A stretch of 64,000 nucleotides of DNA from Blautia sp. (GCA_022769545.1 JALEJS010000038.1:62001-126000); one strand, 5' to 3'. Shown: positions 31,480 through 41,610, counted from the stretch's first letter. Made by a program: numbers and translations. The notes: generated by a model not told the origin, from the letters alone.

Positions 31480-33312
31480 TCAGCTCTTGCGAAATGCGGC
31501 TCTTTTTCTTTCTCTTGGATCCAGGATTCTCTTACGGATGCGCAGACTCTTTGGGGTGACCTCCAGCAGCTCATCCTGGTCGATGAATTCCAGTGCCTGC
31601 TCCAGGCTGAGAATCTTCGGCGGAACCAGCTTCAGTGCCTCATCCGCGGAAGAGGAACGGGTGTTGGTCAGGTGCTTGGTCTTACAGACGTTCAGCTCGA
31701 TATCCTCGGCTTTTCCGTTCTGTCCGATCACCATACCGCTGTAAACCTTTTCGCCGGGGCCGATGAATAATGTTCCGCGCTCCTGAGCGGAGAACAGACC
31801 GTAGGTGACGGATTCACCGTTTTCGAAAGCAATGAGAGAGCCCTGCTTGCGATACTGGAAATCTCCCTTATAAGGTGCGTAACCGTCGAAGATTGTATTC
31901 AGAATGCCGGAACCTTTTGTGGAGGTGAGGAACTCACCCCGGAAGCCGATGAGACCGCGGGAAGGAATGGAAAATTCCAGGCGGACAGAGCCGTCGCTGG
32001 CAGTACTCATTCCCTGCAGCTCCCCTTTTCGCTCGCTCAGCTTCTGAATGATGGTACCGGAGAATTCCTCCGGAACATCCACATAGGCGATTTCCATCGG
32101 CTCCAGCTTTTTGTCACGCTCGTCAAATTTATAGAGAACCTCCGGTTTGCTGACAGCAAACTCATAGCCCTCTCTTCTCATATTTTCAATCAGTACGGAA
32201 AGGTGCAGCTCGCCTCGTCCGGAAACCTTGAAGCATTCGGTGGTTTCCGTATCTTCCACGCGAAGACTCACATCCGTGTTCAGTTCCCGGTAGAGTCGGT
32301 CGCGCAGATGGCGGGAGGTGATATATTTTCCCTCCTGACCGGCCAGGGGGCTGTCATTTACCAGAAAGTTCATGGCAATGGTGGGTTCGGAAATCTTCTG
32401 GAAGGGAATGGATTCCGGATGGTCTCCTCCGCAGAGGGTATCGCCGATATGGATTTGTGCAATGCCGGAAATTGCCACGATGGAACCGACAGAGGCTTCC
32501 TTCACTTCAATTTTGTTTAATCCGTCAAATTCATATAATTTACTGATCTTAACCTTCTGATGCTTGTCCGGATCGTGGTGATTCAGAAGCGTCAGCTCCT
32601 GGTTGATGCGGATGGTGCCGTTTTCCACTTTTCCGACGCCGATTCGTCCGACATATTCATTATAATCAATCGTGCTGATCAGAACCTGAGTATCTGCGTC
32701 CAGATCACCTTCCGGTGCCGGGATGTATTTCAGAATCGTCTCAAAAAGCGGTTCCATATTTTCCGGGCTGTCTTTCAGATCCAGTACAGCATGTCCGGCC
32801 TTTGCGGAAGCATAGAGGAAAGGACAGTCCAGCTGTTCGTCGGAGGCTTCCAGATCCATCAGAAGCTCCAGAACCTCATCAATGACTTCATCCGGGCGTG
32901 CTTCCGGACGGTCGATTTTGTTGATGCAGACGATTACATGCAGATCCAGCTCCAGTGCTTTTTTCAGTACGAATTTGGTCTGTGGCATGGCGCCTTCAAA
33001 TGCATCCACAAGGAGGATAACGCCGTCTACCATTTTCAGGACACGTTCCACCTCTCCGCCGAAGTCGGCATGTCCCGGGGTATCGATGATGTTGATTTTA
33101 ACTCCTTTATAATGAACAGCAGTGTTTTTGGATAAAATAGTGATGCCGCGTTCTCTCTCAATATCGTTGGAGTCCATGACACGTTCCTGGACTTCCTGGT
33201 TTTCCCGGAAAACACCACTCTGGCGAAGCAGCTGATCCACAAGCGTCGTTTTGCCGTGGTCTACATGGGCAATAATAGCTACATTACGTACATCTTCCCG
33301 TCTGGTTTTCAT
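31480..33312 (-). CDS. typA: GTP-binding translation factor TypA/BipA
   Basis: NVAIIAHVDHGKTTLVDQLL, ERERGITILSKNTAV, DTPGHADFGGEVERVL; start reassigned to 33312. Confidence 0.96.
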   Translation of the reverse strand: MKTRREDVRNVAIIAHVDHGKTTLVDQLLRQSGVFRENQEVQERVMDSNDIERERGITILSKNTAVHYKGVKINIIDTPGHADFGGEVERVLKMVDGVILLVDAFEGAMPQTKFVLKKALELDLHVIVCINKIDRPEARPDEVIDEVLELLMDLEASDEQLDCPFLYASAKAGHAVLDLKDSPENMEPLFETILKYIPAPEGDLDADTQVLISTIDYNEYVGRIGVGKVENGTIRINQELTLLNHHDPDKHQKVKISKLYEFDGLNKIEVKEASVGSIVAISGIAQIHIGDTLCGGDHPESIPFQKISEPTIAMNFLVNDSPLAGQEGKYITSRHLRDRLYRELNTDVSLRVEDTETTECFKVSGRGELHLSVLIENMRREGYEFAVSKPEVLYKFDERDKKLEPMEIAYVDVPEEFSGTIIQKLSERKGELQGMSTASDGSVRLEFSIPSRGLIGFRGEFLTSTKGSGILNTIFDGYAPYKGDFQYRKQGSLIAFENGESVTYGLFSAQERGTLFIGPGEKVYSGMVIGQNGKAEDIELNVCKTKHLTNTRSSSADEALKLVPPKILSLEQALEFIDQDELLEVTPKSLRIRKRILDPRERKRAAFRKS

Positions 33313-33547
33313 ATAAATTACAATCCTTTCTGTTCTTAATCTCATCCTGCGTAACAGGAGATATGCCAAACGTTCTTATATAAAAGCGAATTTTGTATTT
33401 CTTTGTCCGAAAAACCAGTTTACCACATTTTTTCGAGAATACAAGGCATAGAAAAAATTTTTTTCGTTTTTGGCATAATCACGGCATCCGGGGCATAAAT
33501 ATAGAATGTGCACGTTGCATGATAAAAAATAGGAGGGGCTGCTAAGC

Positions 33548-34174
33548 ATGTCAGATAAAATTATTGAAAACAATCAGGTATCAGTGGTAGGAAAAATTGT
33601 AACAGATTTCACATTCAGTCATCAGGTGTATGGAGAAGGGTTCTACACCATGGAGCTTCTGGTGAAACGGCTGAGTGATTCAGAGGACCGGATACCGGTC
33701 ATGATTTCGGAGCGGCTGATCGATACCACCCAGGATTACGTAGGGGAGTATATCGAAATCCGGGGACAGTTTCGCTCTTACAATCATCATGAGGAGAAAC
33801 ATAACCGGCTGGTACTGTCGGTTTTCGCAAGGGAAATCCGGTTCGTGGAGGATGACGATGAGGCGGTTCCGGTCAATCAGATCTTTCTGGACGGATACAT
33901 CTGCAAGCCTCCGGTTTACCGAAAAACACCTCTGGGAAGGGAAATTGCAGATATTCTGATGGCGGTAAACAGACCATACGGCAAGTCAGACTACATACCC
34001 TGTATCTGCTGGGGGAGAAATGCGCGCTACGCTTCTGCCTTTGAGGTGGGTGGACATGTTCTGGTCTGGGGAAGGATCCAGAGCCGGGAATATGTAAAGC
34101 GGATCGGAGAAAATGAGACGGAAAAGAGAACGGCATATGAGATTTCCGTAAGTAAACTGGAATATATCGAATAG
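33548..34174 (+). CDS. Single-stranded DNA-binding-like protein with two OB-fold-like halves
   Basis: Two SSB-like halves (VSVVGKIVTDFTFSHQVYGEGFYTMEL... and IFLDGYICKPPVYRKTPLGREIADILMAVNRPYGKSDYIPCICWGRNA). Confidence 0.75.
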   Translation: MSDKIIENNQVSVVGKIVTDFTFSHQVYGEGFYTMELLVKRLSDSEDRIPVMISERLIDTTQDYVGEYIEIRGQFRSYNHHEEKHNRLVLSVFAREIRFVEDDDEAVPVNQIFLDGYICKPPVYRKTPLGREIADILMAVNRPYGKSDYIPCICWGRNARYASAFEVGGHVLVWGRIQSREYVKRIGENETEKRTAYEISVSKLEYIE

Positions 34175-34365
34175 AAAGGATTCGCGCCGGACAAAAAACT
34201 GCTGTACTGCAAAGCAGGAAAAGCACAGGAATTGTTTGGATATTGACTTGCATTTCTCAGAAATCTGAGGTAAGATATTCGTATTCAAAATGCCTGGATT
34301 CCAAAACTGCGAAGAACAGTGTATTTATATGGGATTCGGATGTTTTAACGATAAGAGGAAGTGCT

Positions 34366-34851
34366 ATGGAAAGAGAAATAACCGAAGTATACTGTGGGAG
34401 CGGCCGCGGAAAATCAACTCTGGCTATCGGTCAGAGCATTCGTGCGGCAGTGCAGGGAAAAAGTGTGATCATTGTCCAGTTTATGAAGGGCAAAGAGCAT
34501 CGGGATATGGATTTTCTGGAAGACCTCGAAAATATGGACATCAAAATATTCCGTTTTGAAAAACTGGAAAACTGTTATGATGAACTCACAGAAGAAGAAA
34601 AAGAAGAAGAAAAACGGAACATTCAGAATGCCTGGAATTTTGCCCGGAAAGTAATCGTTACGCAGGAATGTGATTTCCTTCTTCTGGATGAGATCCTGGC
34701 TTTGCCGGAGCTTGGGATTGTGTCAGAAGATGCAATTGCAGAGGTGCTGCATCAGAAGGATGACAGCATGCATATTGTGATGACCGGACGTGAGATTTCG
34801 CCGGGACTGCGAAAGCATGTGGACAGTGTCATACGGCTTACGGCAGAGTAG
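34366..34851 (+). CDS. Cob(I)yrinic acid a,c-diamide adenosyltransferase family protein
   Basis: EVYCGSGRGKSTLAIGQSIRA, IIVQFMKGK, DFLLLDEILALPELGIV, HIVMTGREISPGL; start reassigned to 34366. Confidence 0.88.
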   Translation: MEREITEVYCGSGRGKSTLAIGQSIRAAVQGKSVIIVQFMKGKEHRDMDFLEDLENMDIKIFRFEKLENCYDELTEEEKEEEKRNIQNAWNFARKVIVTQECDFLLLDEILALPELGIVSEDAIAEVLHQKDDSMHIVMTGREISPGLRKHVDSVIRLTAE

Positions 34852-34959
34852 GCTTCAGAGATCGCCTGTATCAGTGATGCGCGGTCTGTATTCTGAGAGA
34901 ATAATAAGAAAGACAGTGAAATTTTTTGGGAATTACAAAAGAAATGAGGAGGAAAGTAT

Positions 34960-35853
34960 ATGGCAATTTTTAAGGGCGCAGGTGTTGCAATTGTAACCCC
35001 GATGTATGAAGACGGAAAGGTAAATTACGACAAGCTGGAAGAATTGCTGGAGTTCCAGATTGCAAACAGCACGGATGCGATCATTATCTGCGGAACAACC
35101 GGTGAGTCATCCACACTGACCCACGGAGAACATCTGAAAACGATCAAATTTGCGATCGATAAGGTTGCGGGAAGAGTTCCGGTCATCGCAGGCACAGGCT
35201 CCAACTGTACCGAGACAGCGATCATGATGTCAAAGGAAGCTGCCTCCTATGGCGCGGACGCACTGCTGATCGTGACACCATATTATAATAAAGCAACGCA
35301 GAAGGGCCTGATCGCACATTATACTGCCATCGCAGAGGCTGTGCCGGAAACGCCTATTATCATGTATAATGTACCGAGCCGTACCGGATGCAATATCCAG
35401 CCGGCCACGGCGGTATACCTTGCAAAAAATGTGAAAAATATCGTGGGACTCAAGGCAGCCAGCGGTGATCTTTCTCAGATCGCCAAGACAATGGCCATGG
35501 CAGACGGATGTCTGGAGCTGTATTCCGGTAATGATGATCAGGTACTGCCCATCCTTTCACTGGGCGGTCTTGGTGTGATTTCCGTACTTTCCAATGTGGC
35601 ACCGAAGCAGACACATGATATGGTCATGAAATTCCTGGAGGGTGATCTGGCCGGAGCAGCGCAGATTCAGCTGAAAGCGATTCCGCTGATCAATGCACTG
35701 TTCAGTGAGGTAAATCCGATTCCGGTGAAGGCTGCGCTGAATATGATGGGAATGGAAGTAGGCCCTCTTCGCATGCCGCTGAGCGAGATGGAAGAGGCGA
35801 ACAAAGCAGTCCTTGCGCAGGCGATGAAGGATTTCGGAATTAAGCTTGCGTAA
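34960..35853 (+). CDS. dapA: 4-hydroxy-tetrahydrodipicolinate synthase
   Basis: VAIVTPMYEDGKVNYDKL, IICGTTGESSTLTHGEH, IIMYNVPSRTGCNI. Confidence 0.96.
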   Translation: MAIFKGAGVAIVTPMYEDGKVNYDKLEELLEFQIANSTDAIIICGTTGESSTLTHGEHLKTIKFAIDKVAGRVPVIAGTGSNCTETAIMMSKEAASYGADALLIVTPYYNKATQKGLIAHYTAIAEAVPETPIIMYNVPSRTGCNIQPATAVYLAKNVKNIVGLKAASGDLSQIAKTMAMADGCLELYSGNDDQVLPILSLGGLGVISVLSNVAPKQTHDMVMKFLEGDLAGAAQIQLKAIPLINALFSEVNPIPVKAALNMMGMEVGPLRMPLSEMEEANKAVLAQAMKDFGIKLA

Positions 35854-35891
35854 AAGGCGGAGGAAACCGATCGAAGGAGAGGAATATACAG

Positions 35892-36650
35892 ATGGTTAAG
35901 ATTATTATGCATGGATGCAACGGACACATGGGACAGGTGATTTCCGGTCTTGCTGCGAAGGACCCAGGAGCCGAGATCGTTGCCGGAATCGACATTGCAG
36001 ATCAGGGAAAAAACAGTTATCCGGTATTTACGGATATGGATGCCTGTCAGACAGAGGCGGATGTCGTCATTGATTTTTCTTCTGCAAAGGCGACGGATGC
36101 GCTGCTGGACTACTGTGTGAAGCGTCAGATCCCGGTGGTGCTCTGTACGACGGGACTGAGTGAAGAACAGCTGGCAAAGGTGGAAGAGGCTGCGGGTAAG
36201 GTTGCTGTCCTGCGGTCTGCAAACATGTCGCTGGGAATTAATACGCTTCTGAAGCTGCTTCAGGATGCGGCAAAGGTTCTGGCGGCAGCCGGCTTTGACA
36301 TGGAGGTTGTGGAAAAACATCACAGACTGAAGCTGGATGCGCCCAGCGGAACGGCGCTGGCACTGGCGGACAGTCTGAATGAGGCGATGGACGGGAAATA
36401 TCACTATGTATATGACCGAAGCCAGAGAAGAGAGCAGAGGGGTGATCTGGAAATCGGAATCTCTGCAGTGCGCGGCGGAACCATCGTGGGCGAGCATGAA
36501 GTGATTTTTGCCGGTCCGGATGAAGTGATCGAATTTAAGCATACCGCATATTCCAAGGCTGTCTTTGGAAAGGGTGCCCTGGAAGCCGCCAAATATCTTG
36601 CAGGCAAGCCTGCCGGAAAATACGACATGAGTGATGTGATCGAAGGCTGA
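35892..36650 (+). CDS. dapB: 4-hydroxy-tetrahydrodipicolinate reductase
   Basis: IIMHGCNGHMGQVI, EVVEKHHRLKLDAPSGTAL. Confidence 0.96.
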   Translation: MVKIIMHGCNGHMGQVISGLAAKDPGAEIVAGIDIADQGKNSYPVFTDMDACQTEADVVIDFSSAKATDALLDYCVKRQIPVVLCTTGLSEEQLAKVEEAAGKVAVLRSANMSLGINTLLKLLQDAAKVLAAAGFDMEVVEKHHRLKLDAPSGTALALADSLNEAMDGKYHYVYDRSQRREQRGDLEIGISAVRGGTIVGEHEVIFAGPDEVIEFKHTAYSKAVFGKGALEAAKYLAGKPAGKYDMSDVIEG

Positions 36651-36724
36651 GAAAAAGAGAAGCAGAAACCGGGAGTTTTGTTCAAGACGACCAAAAATTT
36701 TTTGGAAAATACAAAAAAATTGTC

Positions 36725-36762
36725 AATTCAATATTGAATTTGTCCGATGAATGTGTTATAGT
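36725..36762 (+). promoter_or_regulatory. Promoter (TTGAAT-17-TATAGT) overlapped by a 16-bp perfect palindrome
   Basis: AATTCAATATTGAATT at 36725-36740 overlaps -35 TTGAAT (36734-36739); TATAGT at 36757-36762. Confidence 0.65.
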
Positions 36763-36915
36763 AATAACATCAAGAGACGAGGACAGAGATTACAAAGGCG
36801 TAGACATGTACAAATCATTGTTCTGCGCCTTGTTGTATACATGGGACGATATTTCAGAACACATCATAAGCGTTCCGTTTGAATCCTGCCCGGTCCGAAT
36901 TAAAGGAGGAATAAT

Positions 36916-37902
36916 ATGAAGAAAGCATTATTCGCAGCAGCAGCATTAACAGGAGCTCTTGCAGTAACCGCTATGCCGGTTATGGCAGAGGAGCCGGATT
37001 ACGCATCCATGAAGATCGTGCTGATCCTTCCGGGAAGCATTGATGATCAGAGCTGGAATGCAAGTAACAATGCAGGCGCAAAAGCCTGTGATGAACAGCT
37101 TGGAACCTCCATTGAAGTTGTAGAGTCAGTTCCGGTAGAGGAATTTGAGCAGACCTTTACAGAATATGGCGAGAAAGGCTATGATCTGATCATGTCAGCC
37201 GGCAGCCAGTTCGACGAGGCATGTGCAGCAGTGGCTCCTCAGTATCCGGATTCTGTTTACACGGTTATCAACGGACAGGTAAGCGATTCTGACAATATGG
37301 TTCCGGTATTCCCGAAAGAATATGAGGGATCCTATCTTGCAGGTATTGTTGCAGGCTATGCGACCGAAAACGGAAGCTTCGCAGTAATGGGCGGCGAGTC
37401 CAATGGCCCGATGGTGAAGCTGATGGATACTTATGATGCGGCAGCAAAAGCGGTATGTGAGGAAAGAGGTCTCGAGTTTACAACCGCCCGCTCCTTCGTA
37501 AACAGCTGGTCTGATGTTTCCGCTACCAAGTCCATGGCCGATCAGATGATGGACAACGGTGCGGACACTGTGTTCTGCTACTCTAATGAAGGCGCATCCG
37601 GAGCTGTTCAGTCTGCAGAAGAAAAAGGTGGAAAATTTGTTGCATTTGCTTCAAATAAGAATGAAGAGAGCAGTGCAGTAGTTGCATCCATCAACATGAA
37701 CTGGGCAGGTGTTTATCCGTGGATCATCGAAGGTGTTGCAAAGGGCGAACTGACCGGAGCACAGCAGGTTGGTGTTGCAGAAGGCGTATTTGAGCCACTG
37801 TTTACAGATGCCTGCTCCGCAGAATGCCAGGATGCTGTAAATGCAGCAGTTGAGGCAGTTTCTAACGGCGAAGTTGATTTTGAGTCCATGTTCTCTGAGT
37901 AA
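36916..37902 (+). CDS. BMP family ABC transporter substrate-binding protein (second system)
   Basis: MKIVLILPGSIDDQSWNASNNAGAKAC, GEKGYDLIMSAGSQFDEACAAVAPQYPDS; followed by ATPase and permeases. Confidence 0.92.
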   Translation: MKKALFAAAALTGALAVTAMPVMAEEPDYASMKIVLILPGSIDDQSWNASNNAGAKACDEQLGTSIEVVESVPVEEFEQTFTEYGEKGYDLIMSAGSQFDEACAAVAPQYPDSVYTVINGQVSDSDNMVPVFPKEYEGSYLAGIVAGYATENGSFAVMGGESNGPMVKLMDTYDAAAKAVCEERGLEFTTARSFVNSWSDVSATKSMADQMMDNGADTVFCYSNEGASGAVQSAEEKGGKFVAFASNKNEESSAVVASINMNWAGVYPWIIEGVAKGELTGAQQVGVAEGVFEPLFTDACSAECQDAVNAAVEAVSNGEVDFESMFSE

Positions 37903-37918
37903 TCGGCTGAGACATCAG

Positions 37919-37954
37919 ATTGGCAGTGTGTCACAGCACTGCCAATTTTTTTTC
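37919..37954 (+). terminator. Intra-operon terminator/attenuator after second BMP gene
   Basis: ATTGGCAGTG - TGTCACAG type loop - CACTGCCAAT followed by TTTTTTT. Confidence 0.85.
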
Positions 37955-38084
37955 TTAGGAAATCACTCCAGTTTGTTCTATGGATGAAAAAACAGATTTC
38001 CTTAGAAATCGCAGAAACGTTTGCGTATGTTCCTGCGATGAAAAAAGGTACCTTAAATTTTATGCAGAAGGGATGAAGCAGGCT

Positions 38085-39611
38085 ATGAATGAACCGGTTA
38101 TAGAACTGAAACATATTACAAAACGGTTTGCAAAGGTTCTGGCAAATGATGATGTTTCCATCACCATCCACAAGGGAGAGGTGGTCGCACTGCTGGGGGA
38201 AAACGGTGCAGGGAAAAGTACCATCATGAAAATTCTTTACGGACTTTATCATGCAACGTCCGGTGAGATTCTGATCGACGGAAAGGAGAGGAAGATCGCA
38301 TCGCCGAAGGATGCCATGAGTCTTGGTATTTCCATGATCCAGCAGCATTTTTCTCTGGTTCCGGCACATACGGTGACCGAAAATATCATTCTCGGAAACT
38401 GTAAAGGAAAAATCGATATGAAGGCGAAGGAGAAGGAGATCCAGGAGCTGGCAAGGCAGTATGGCTTCGATGTGCCGGCGGGAGAATATATTAAAAATCT
38501 TTCCGTAGGAACACAGCAGAAGGTGGAGATCCTTAAGGCACTGTATTTAAATGCCCGGATCCTGATCATGGATGAGCCGACCGCAGTACTGACACCTCAG
38601 GAAATCGATACCCTGATGGAATTTGTGAAGCAGTATGTGGCAAAGGGCAATTCCGTTGTCTTTATCACACACAAAATGCGTGAGGTTATGCAGGTTTCCG
38701 ATACGATCGTGGTTATGCGGAATGGCCGGATCAGCGGTATGGTCAGCCGAAGTGAGACCAGCGAGCACAATCTGGCGCATATGATGATCGGCCGTGATCT
38801 GGAGGTGCTTCAGCAGCCCGGACAGGAGATTCCGGAGGACCGGAAAAAACGACTGGTTGTTGAAGATCTGACCATTCAGAAGAAAGATCAGGCACCGGCG
38901 CTGGATCATGTCAGCTTTGAATTATATGAGGGAGAAGTACTGGGGATTGCCGGTGTTTCCGAAAACGGACAGCAGGAGCTGTGCGATGCGATCTACGGTG
39001 CGGCACCGGTAACGGCCGGAAAGGTGCTCCTGGATGGAGAGGATCTTTCCGGACTGGAAGTGAAGGACCGGATCGCACGGGGAATCGGCTATACGGCTTC
39101 CGACCGTTATCGCTACGGTATGGTTTCCGATATGTCGCTCTCCGAAAATATGCTTCTGAAGTCCAGCTACCTCGATACCTGGGTGAAGCATGGACTGATC
39201 AACTGGAAGGCACTTCACAAATATACGGATGACCAGATCCAGACATATGCGGTAAAAGCACCGGATCATTCTGTGACGATCGGAAGTCTTTCCGGCGGAA
39301 ATCAGCAGAAGGTTGTGGTAGCTCGTGAGGTGGATATGGGACAGAAGCTGATCATCTTCGATCAACCGACCCGCGGACTGGATCTCGGAGCGATCAACTA
39401 TGTGCATAAAACAATTATTGACCAGAAAAACAAGGGGAAATCCGTGCTTCTGGTTTCTACGGAGCTTTCGGAGATCTTTGCACTTTCCGATCGGATTGCA
39501 GTTATGTACAAAGGTCGGATTATGGGAATTTACAGAAACGGTGAGCTTACCACAGAAAAGATCGGTCTTCTGATGGCGGGCATCTATCCGGAAAAGGAGG
39601 AAGAAGCATGA
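38085..39611 (+). CDS. Nucleoside-type ABC transporter ATP-binding protein (second system)
   Basis: GENGAGKSTIMKILYGLYHA; second NBD SLSGGNQQKVVVAREVDMGQKLIIFDQPTRGLDLGAI; start reassigned to 38085. Confidence 0.92.
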   Translation: MNEPVIELKHITKRFAKVLANDDVSITIHKGEVVALLGENGAGKSTIMKILYGLYHATSGEILIDGKERKIASPKDAMSLGISMIQQHFSLVPAHTVTENIILGNCKGKIDMKAKEKEIQELARQYGFDVPAGEYIKNLSVGTQQKVEILKALYLNARILIMDEPTAVLTPQEIDTLMEFVKQYVAKGNSVVFITHKMREVMQVSDTIVVMRNGRISGMVSRSETSEHNLAHMMIGRDLEVLQQPGQEIPEDRKKRLVVEDLTIQKKDQAPALDHVSFELYEGEVLGIAGVSENGQQELCDAIYGAAPVTAGKVLLDGEDLSGLEVKDRIARGIGYTASDRYRYGMVSDMSLSENMLLKSSYLDTWVKHGLINWKALHKYTDDQIQTYAVKAPDHSVTIGSLSGGNQQKVVVAREVDMGQKLIIFDQPTRGLDLGAINYVHKTIIDQKNKGKSVLLVSTELSEIFALSDRIAVMYKGRIMGIYRNGELTTEKIGLLMAGIYPEKEEEA

Positions 39612-40678
39612 ATCAGAACGGAAAAGTGAAGGATCTGCTGCTGTGGACCTTTCTTGCAGTTATTCTTGGCCTGTTTGTAAGCTTTGCATTTCTGCCGCTT
39701 CTGGGGGTTCAGCCGGTGGAATCTCTGAAGATCATGCTGACAGAAATCTTTTCAGACAGGTTTACCATGGGAAACATTCTGATCAAGACGACACCGCTGA
39801 TCCTTACCAGTCTTGCGTTTGCTTTTACATATAAGGCAAATCTTTACAACATCGGCGCACAGGGCCAGTTCTACATGGGATGTATCTGTGCAACGGCAAC
39901 AACGCTGGCACTTCAGACGAAGCTTCCGGGAATCGTTGTACTCCTTCTTGCTTTTGCGGCCAGCATTCTGGGCGGAGGCCTGACGGGGCTTCTCATTGGA
40001 TTCCTGAAAGCAAAATTCAATGCAAACGAATTCCTGGTTAGTATGATGTCTACTTATGTGATTATCTATCTTCTTCAGTTCCTGCTTCGTACGGTATTGC
40101 AGGAGCCGAAAAGAGAGTATCTGAAAACCGCGTATCTGGATTCCTCTGCGTGGCTTCCGAAAATCATTCCGGGAACCTCCGTGTCGCTGGGAATCGTGAT
40201 CGCACTGGCGACGGCGATCCTGATCTGGTTTGTTCTGTACCGCACATCGCTGGGATACCGGGTCCGTGTAAACGGAATGAATCAGGATGCGGCAGCAATG
40301 TCCGGAATCAGCCCGAAAAGAATGTGTATGACGGCATTCTTTATCAGCGGCGCGATTGCCGGTCTGGCAGGTTTTACGGAAATAAACGGAATGCAGCATA
40401 TGCTGCTGACCGGTTTTGAATCAGATATCGGATCCTATGGAATCGGTATTGCCATCATGGCAAACGCAAATCCCATCGGTGTCATTTTTGCCGCGCTTTT
40501 GTTTGGCGCACTGCAGGTAGGAGGAACCGCTCTTGGTCATTCCACAGATGCTCCTGCCAGTGTCATTGATGTTATGCTCGGATTTGTCATGCTGTTTGTG
40601 CTGATGTCCTTCTTTGTCAGACACAAGCTGGAAATCCGTAAGATGAAGAAGCAGAAGCTTCAGAAAGGAGAGGCTTAA
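39608..40678 (+). CDS. ABC transporter permease (second BMP-type system)
   Basis: ANLYNIGAQGQFYMGCI, NANEFLVSMMSTYVIIYLLQF; BPD_transp_2 family. Confidence 0.92.
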   Translation: MNQNGKVKDLLLWTFLAVILGLFVSFAFLPLLGVQPVESLKIMLTEIFSDRFTMGNILIKTTPLILTSLAFAFTYKANLYNIGAQGQFYMGCICATATTLALQTKLPGIVVLLLAFAASILGGGLTGLLIGFLKAKFNANEFLVSMMSTYVIIYLLQFLLRTVLQEPKREYLKTAYLDSSAWLPKIIPGTSVSLGIVIALATAILIWFVLYRTSLGYRVRVNGMNQDAAAMSGISPKRMCMTAFFISGAIAGLAGFTEINGMQHMLLTGFESDIGSYGIGIAIMANANPIGVIFAALLFGALQVGGTALGHSTDAPASVIDVMLGFVMLFVLMSFFVRHKLEIRKMKKQKLQKGEA

Positions 40679-40679
40679 T

Positions 40680-41600
40680 ATGCAGGTATTTGTGAATTTG
40701 ATATTTCGGGCATTTTTTATGAGCACTCCGCTGATTCTTGGAGCACTGGGAGAGGTACTGGCCGAGAGAACCGGCATGATGGTTACCGCTGTGGAAGGAA
40801 TTTTTCTGATCGGTGCCTGGGGCGGCTTTATCGGAGCCTATCTTTCGGGAAATATGCTGGCAGGTTTTCTCGCAGCCATGTTCTGCGGCCTGATGGTAGC
40901 GCTTCTGTACGGTGTGACGACGATTTACATGCATCAGCATCAGATCGTTATGGGAACTGCCATCTCCATCCTGATTACCGGCTTCTGTACGTTCTTCTAT
41001 CGTGTGATTTTTGGCGTACAGACGGTTCCGCTGAAGGTTTCTCCTCTGAAGGTGATTAAAATACCGCTGCTGAGCAAGATCCCTGTCATCGGACCGATCC
41101 TGTTTTCACAGAATATTATTACCTACCTGACATATATTCTGGTTCCGATCATCTTCTTTTTGATCTTCCGTACCTCACTGGGACTGTCCATGCGGTCCTG
41201 CGGAGAAAATCCGGAAGCGGCAGATGCGGCAGGTATTAATGTGACAAGAACCAGATTTCTGGCAGTGGCAGTTGCCGGATGTATGGGGGGTATTGCCGGG
41301 GCATACTATTCCCTGTGTAACGTGGGAATGTATAACGTGGAGATCATCGGAGGCCGTGGCTGGATCGCATTCGGAATCTGCTTCCTCGGAAACTGGAATC
41401 CGGTTGGTGCCCTGATCTTCGGAATCGTTTTCGGTATTTCCGATGCACTTGGAACGTATGTCCGTGCATTGGGAAATGCGTCAATTCCAAGCGAACTGTT
41501 CAGCGCACTGCCGTATATTCTGGTCATCGTGCTGACGGTATGCAGAAAACAGTTTAATGTACCGGCCAGACTGGGTGCAAACTATGTAAAAGAAAATTAG
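40680..41600 (+). CDS. ABC transporter permease (second BMP-type system)
   Basis: LAERTGMMVTAVEGIFLIGAWGGF, GLSMRSCGENPEAADAAGINV. Confidence 0.92.
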   Translation: MQVFVNLIFRAFFMSTPLILGALGEVLAERTGMMVTAVEGIFLIGAWGGFIGAYLSGNMLAGFLAAMFCGLMVALLYGVTTIYMHQHQIVMGTAISILITGFCTFFYRVIFGVQTVPLKVSPLKVIKIPLLSKIPVIGPILFSQNIITYLTYILVPIIFFLIFRTSLGLSMRSCGENPEAADAAGINVTRTRFLAVAVAGCMGGIAGAYYSLCNVGMYNVEIIGGRGWIAFGICFLGNWNPVGALIFGIVFGISDALGTYVRALGNASIPSELFSALPYILVIVLTVCRKQFNVPARLGANYVKEN

Positions 41601-41610
41601 AATCAGATGA

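Noticed and set aside
34852-34959. Possible lysine riboswitch upstream of dapA
   Set aside because: The region is short and does not contain the recognisable lysine riboswitch core.
36734-36919. 61 aa ORF upstream of the second BMP gene
   Set aside because: Its start overlaps the promoter -35 box and it spans the structured leader; no ribosome-binding site.
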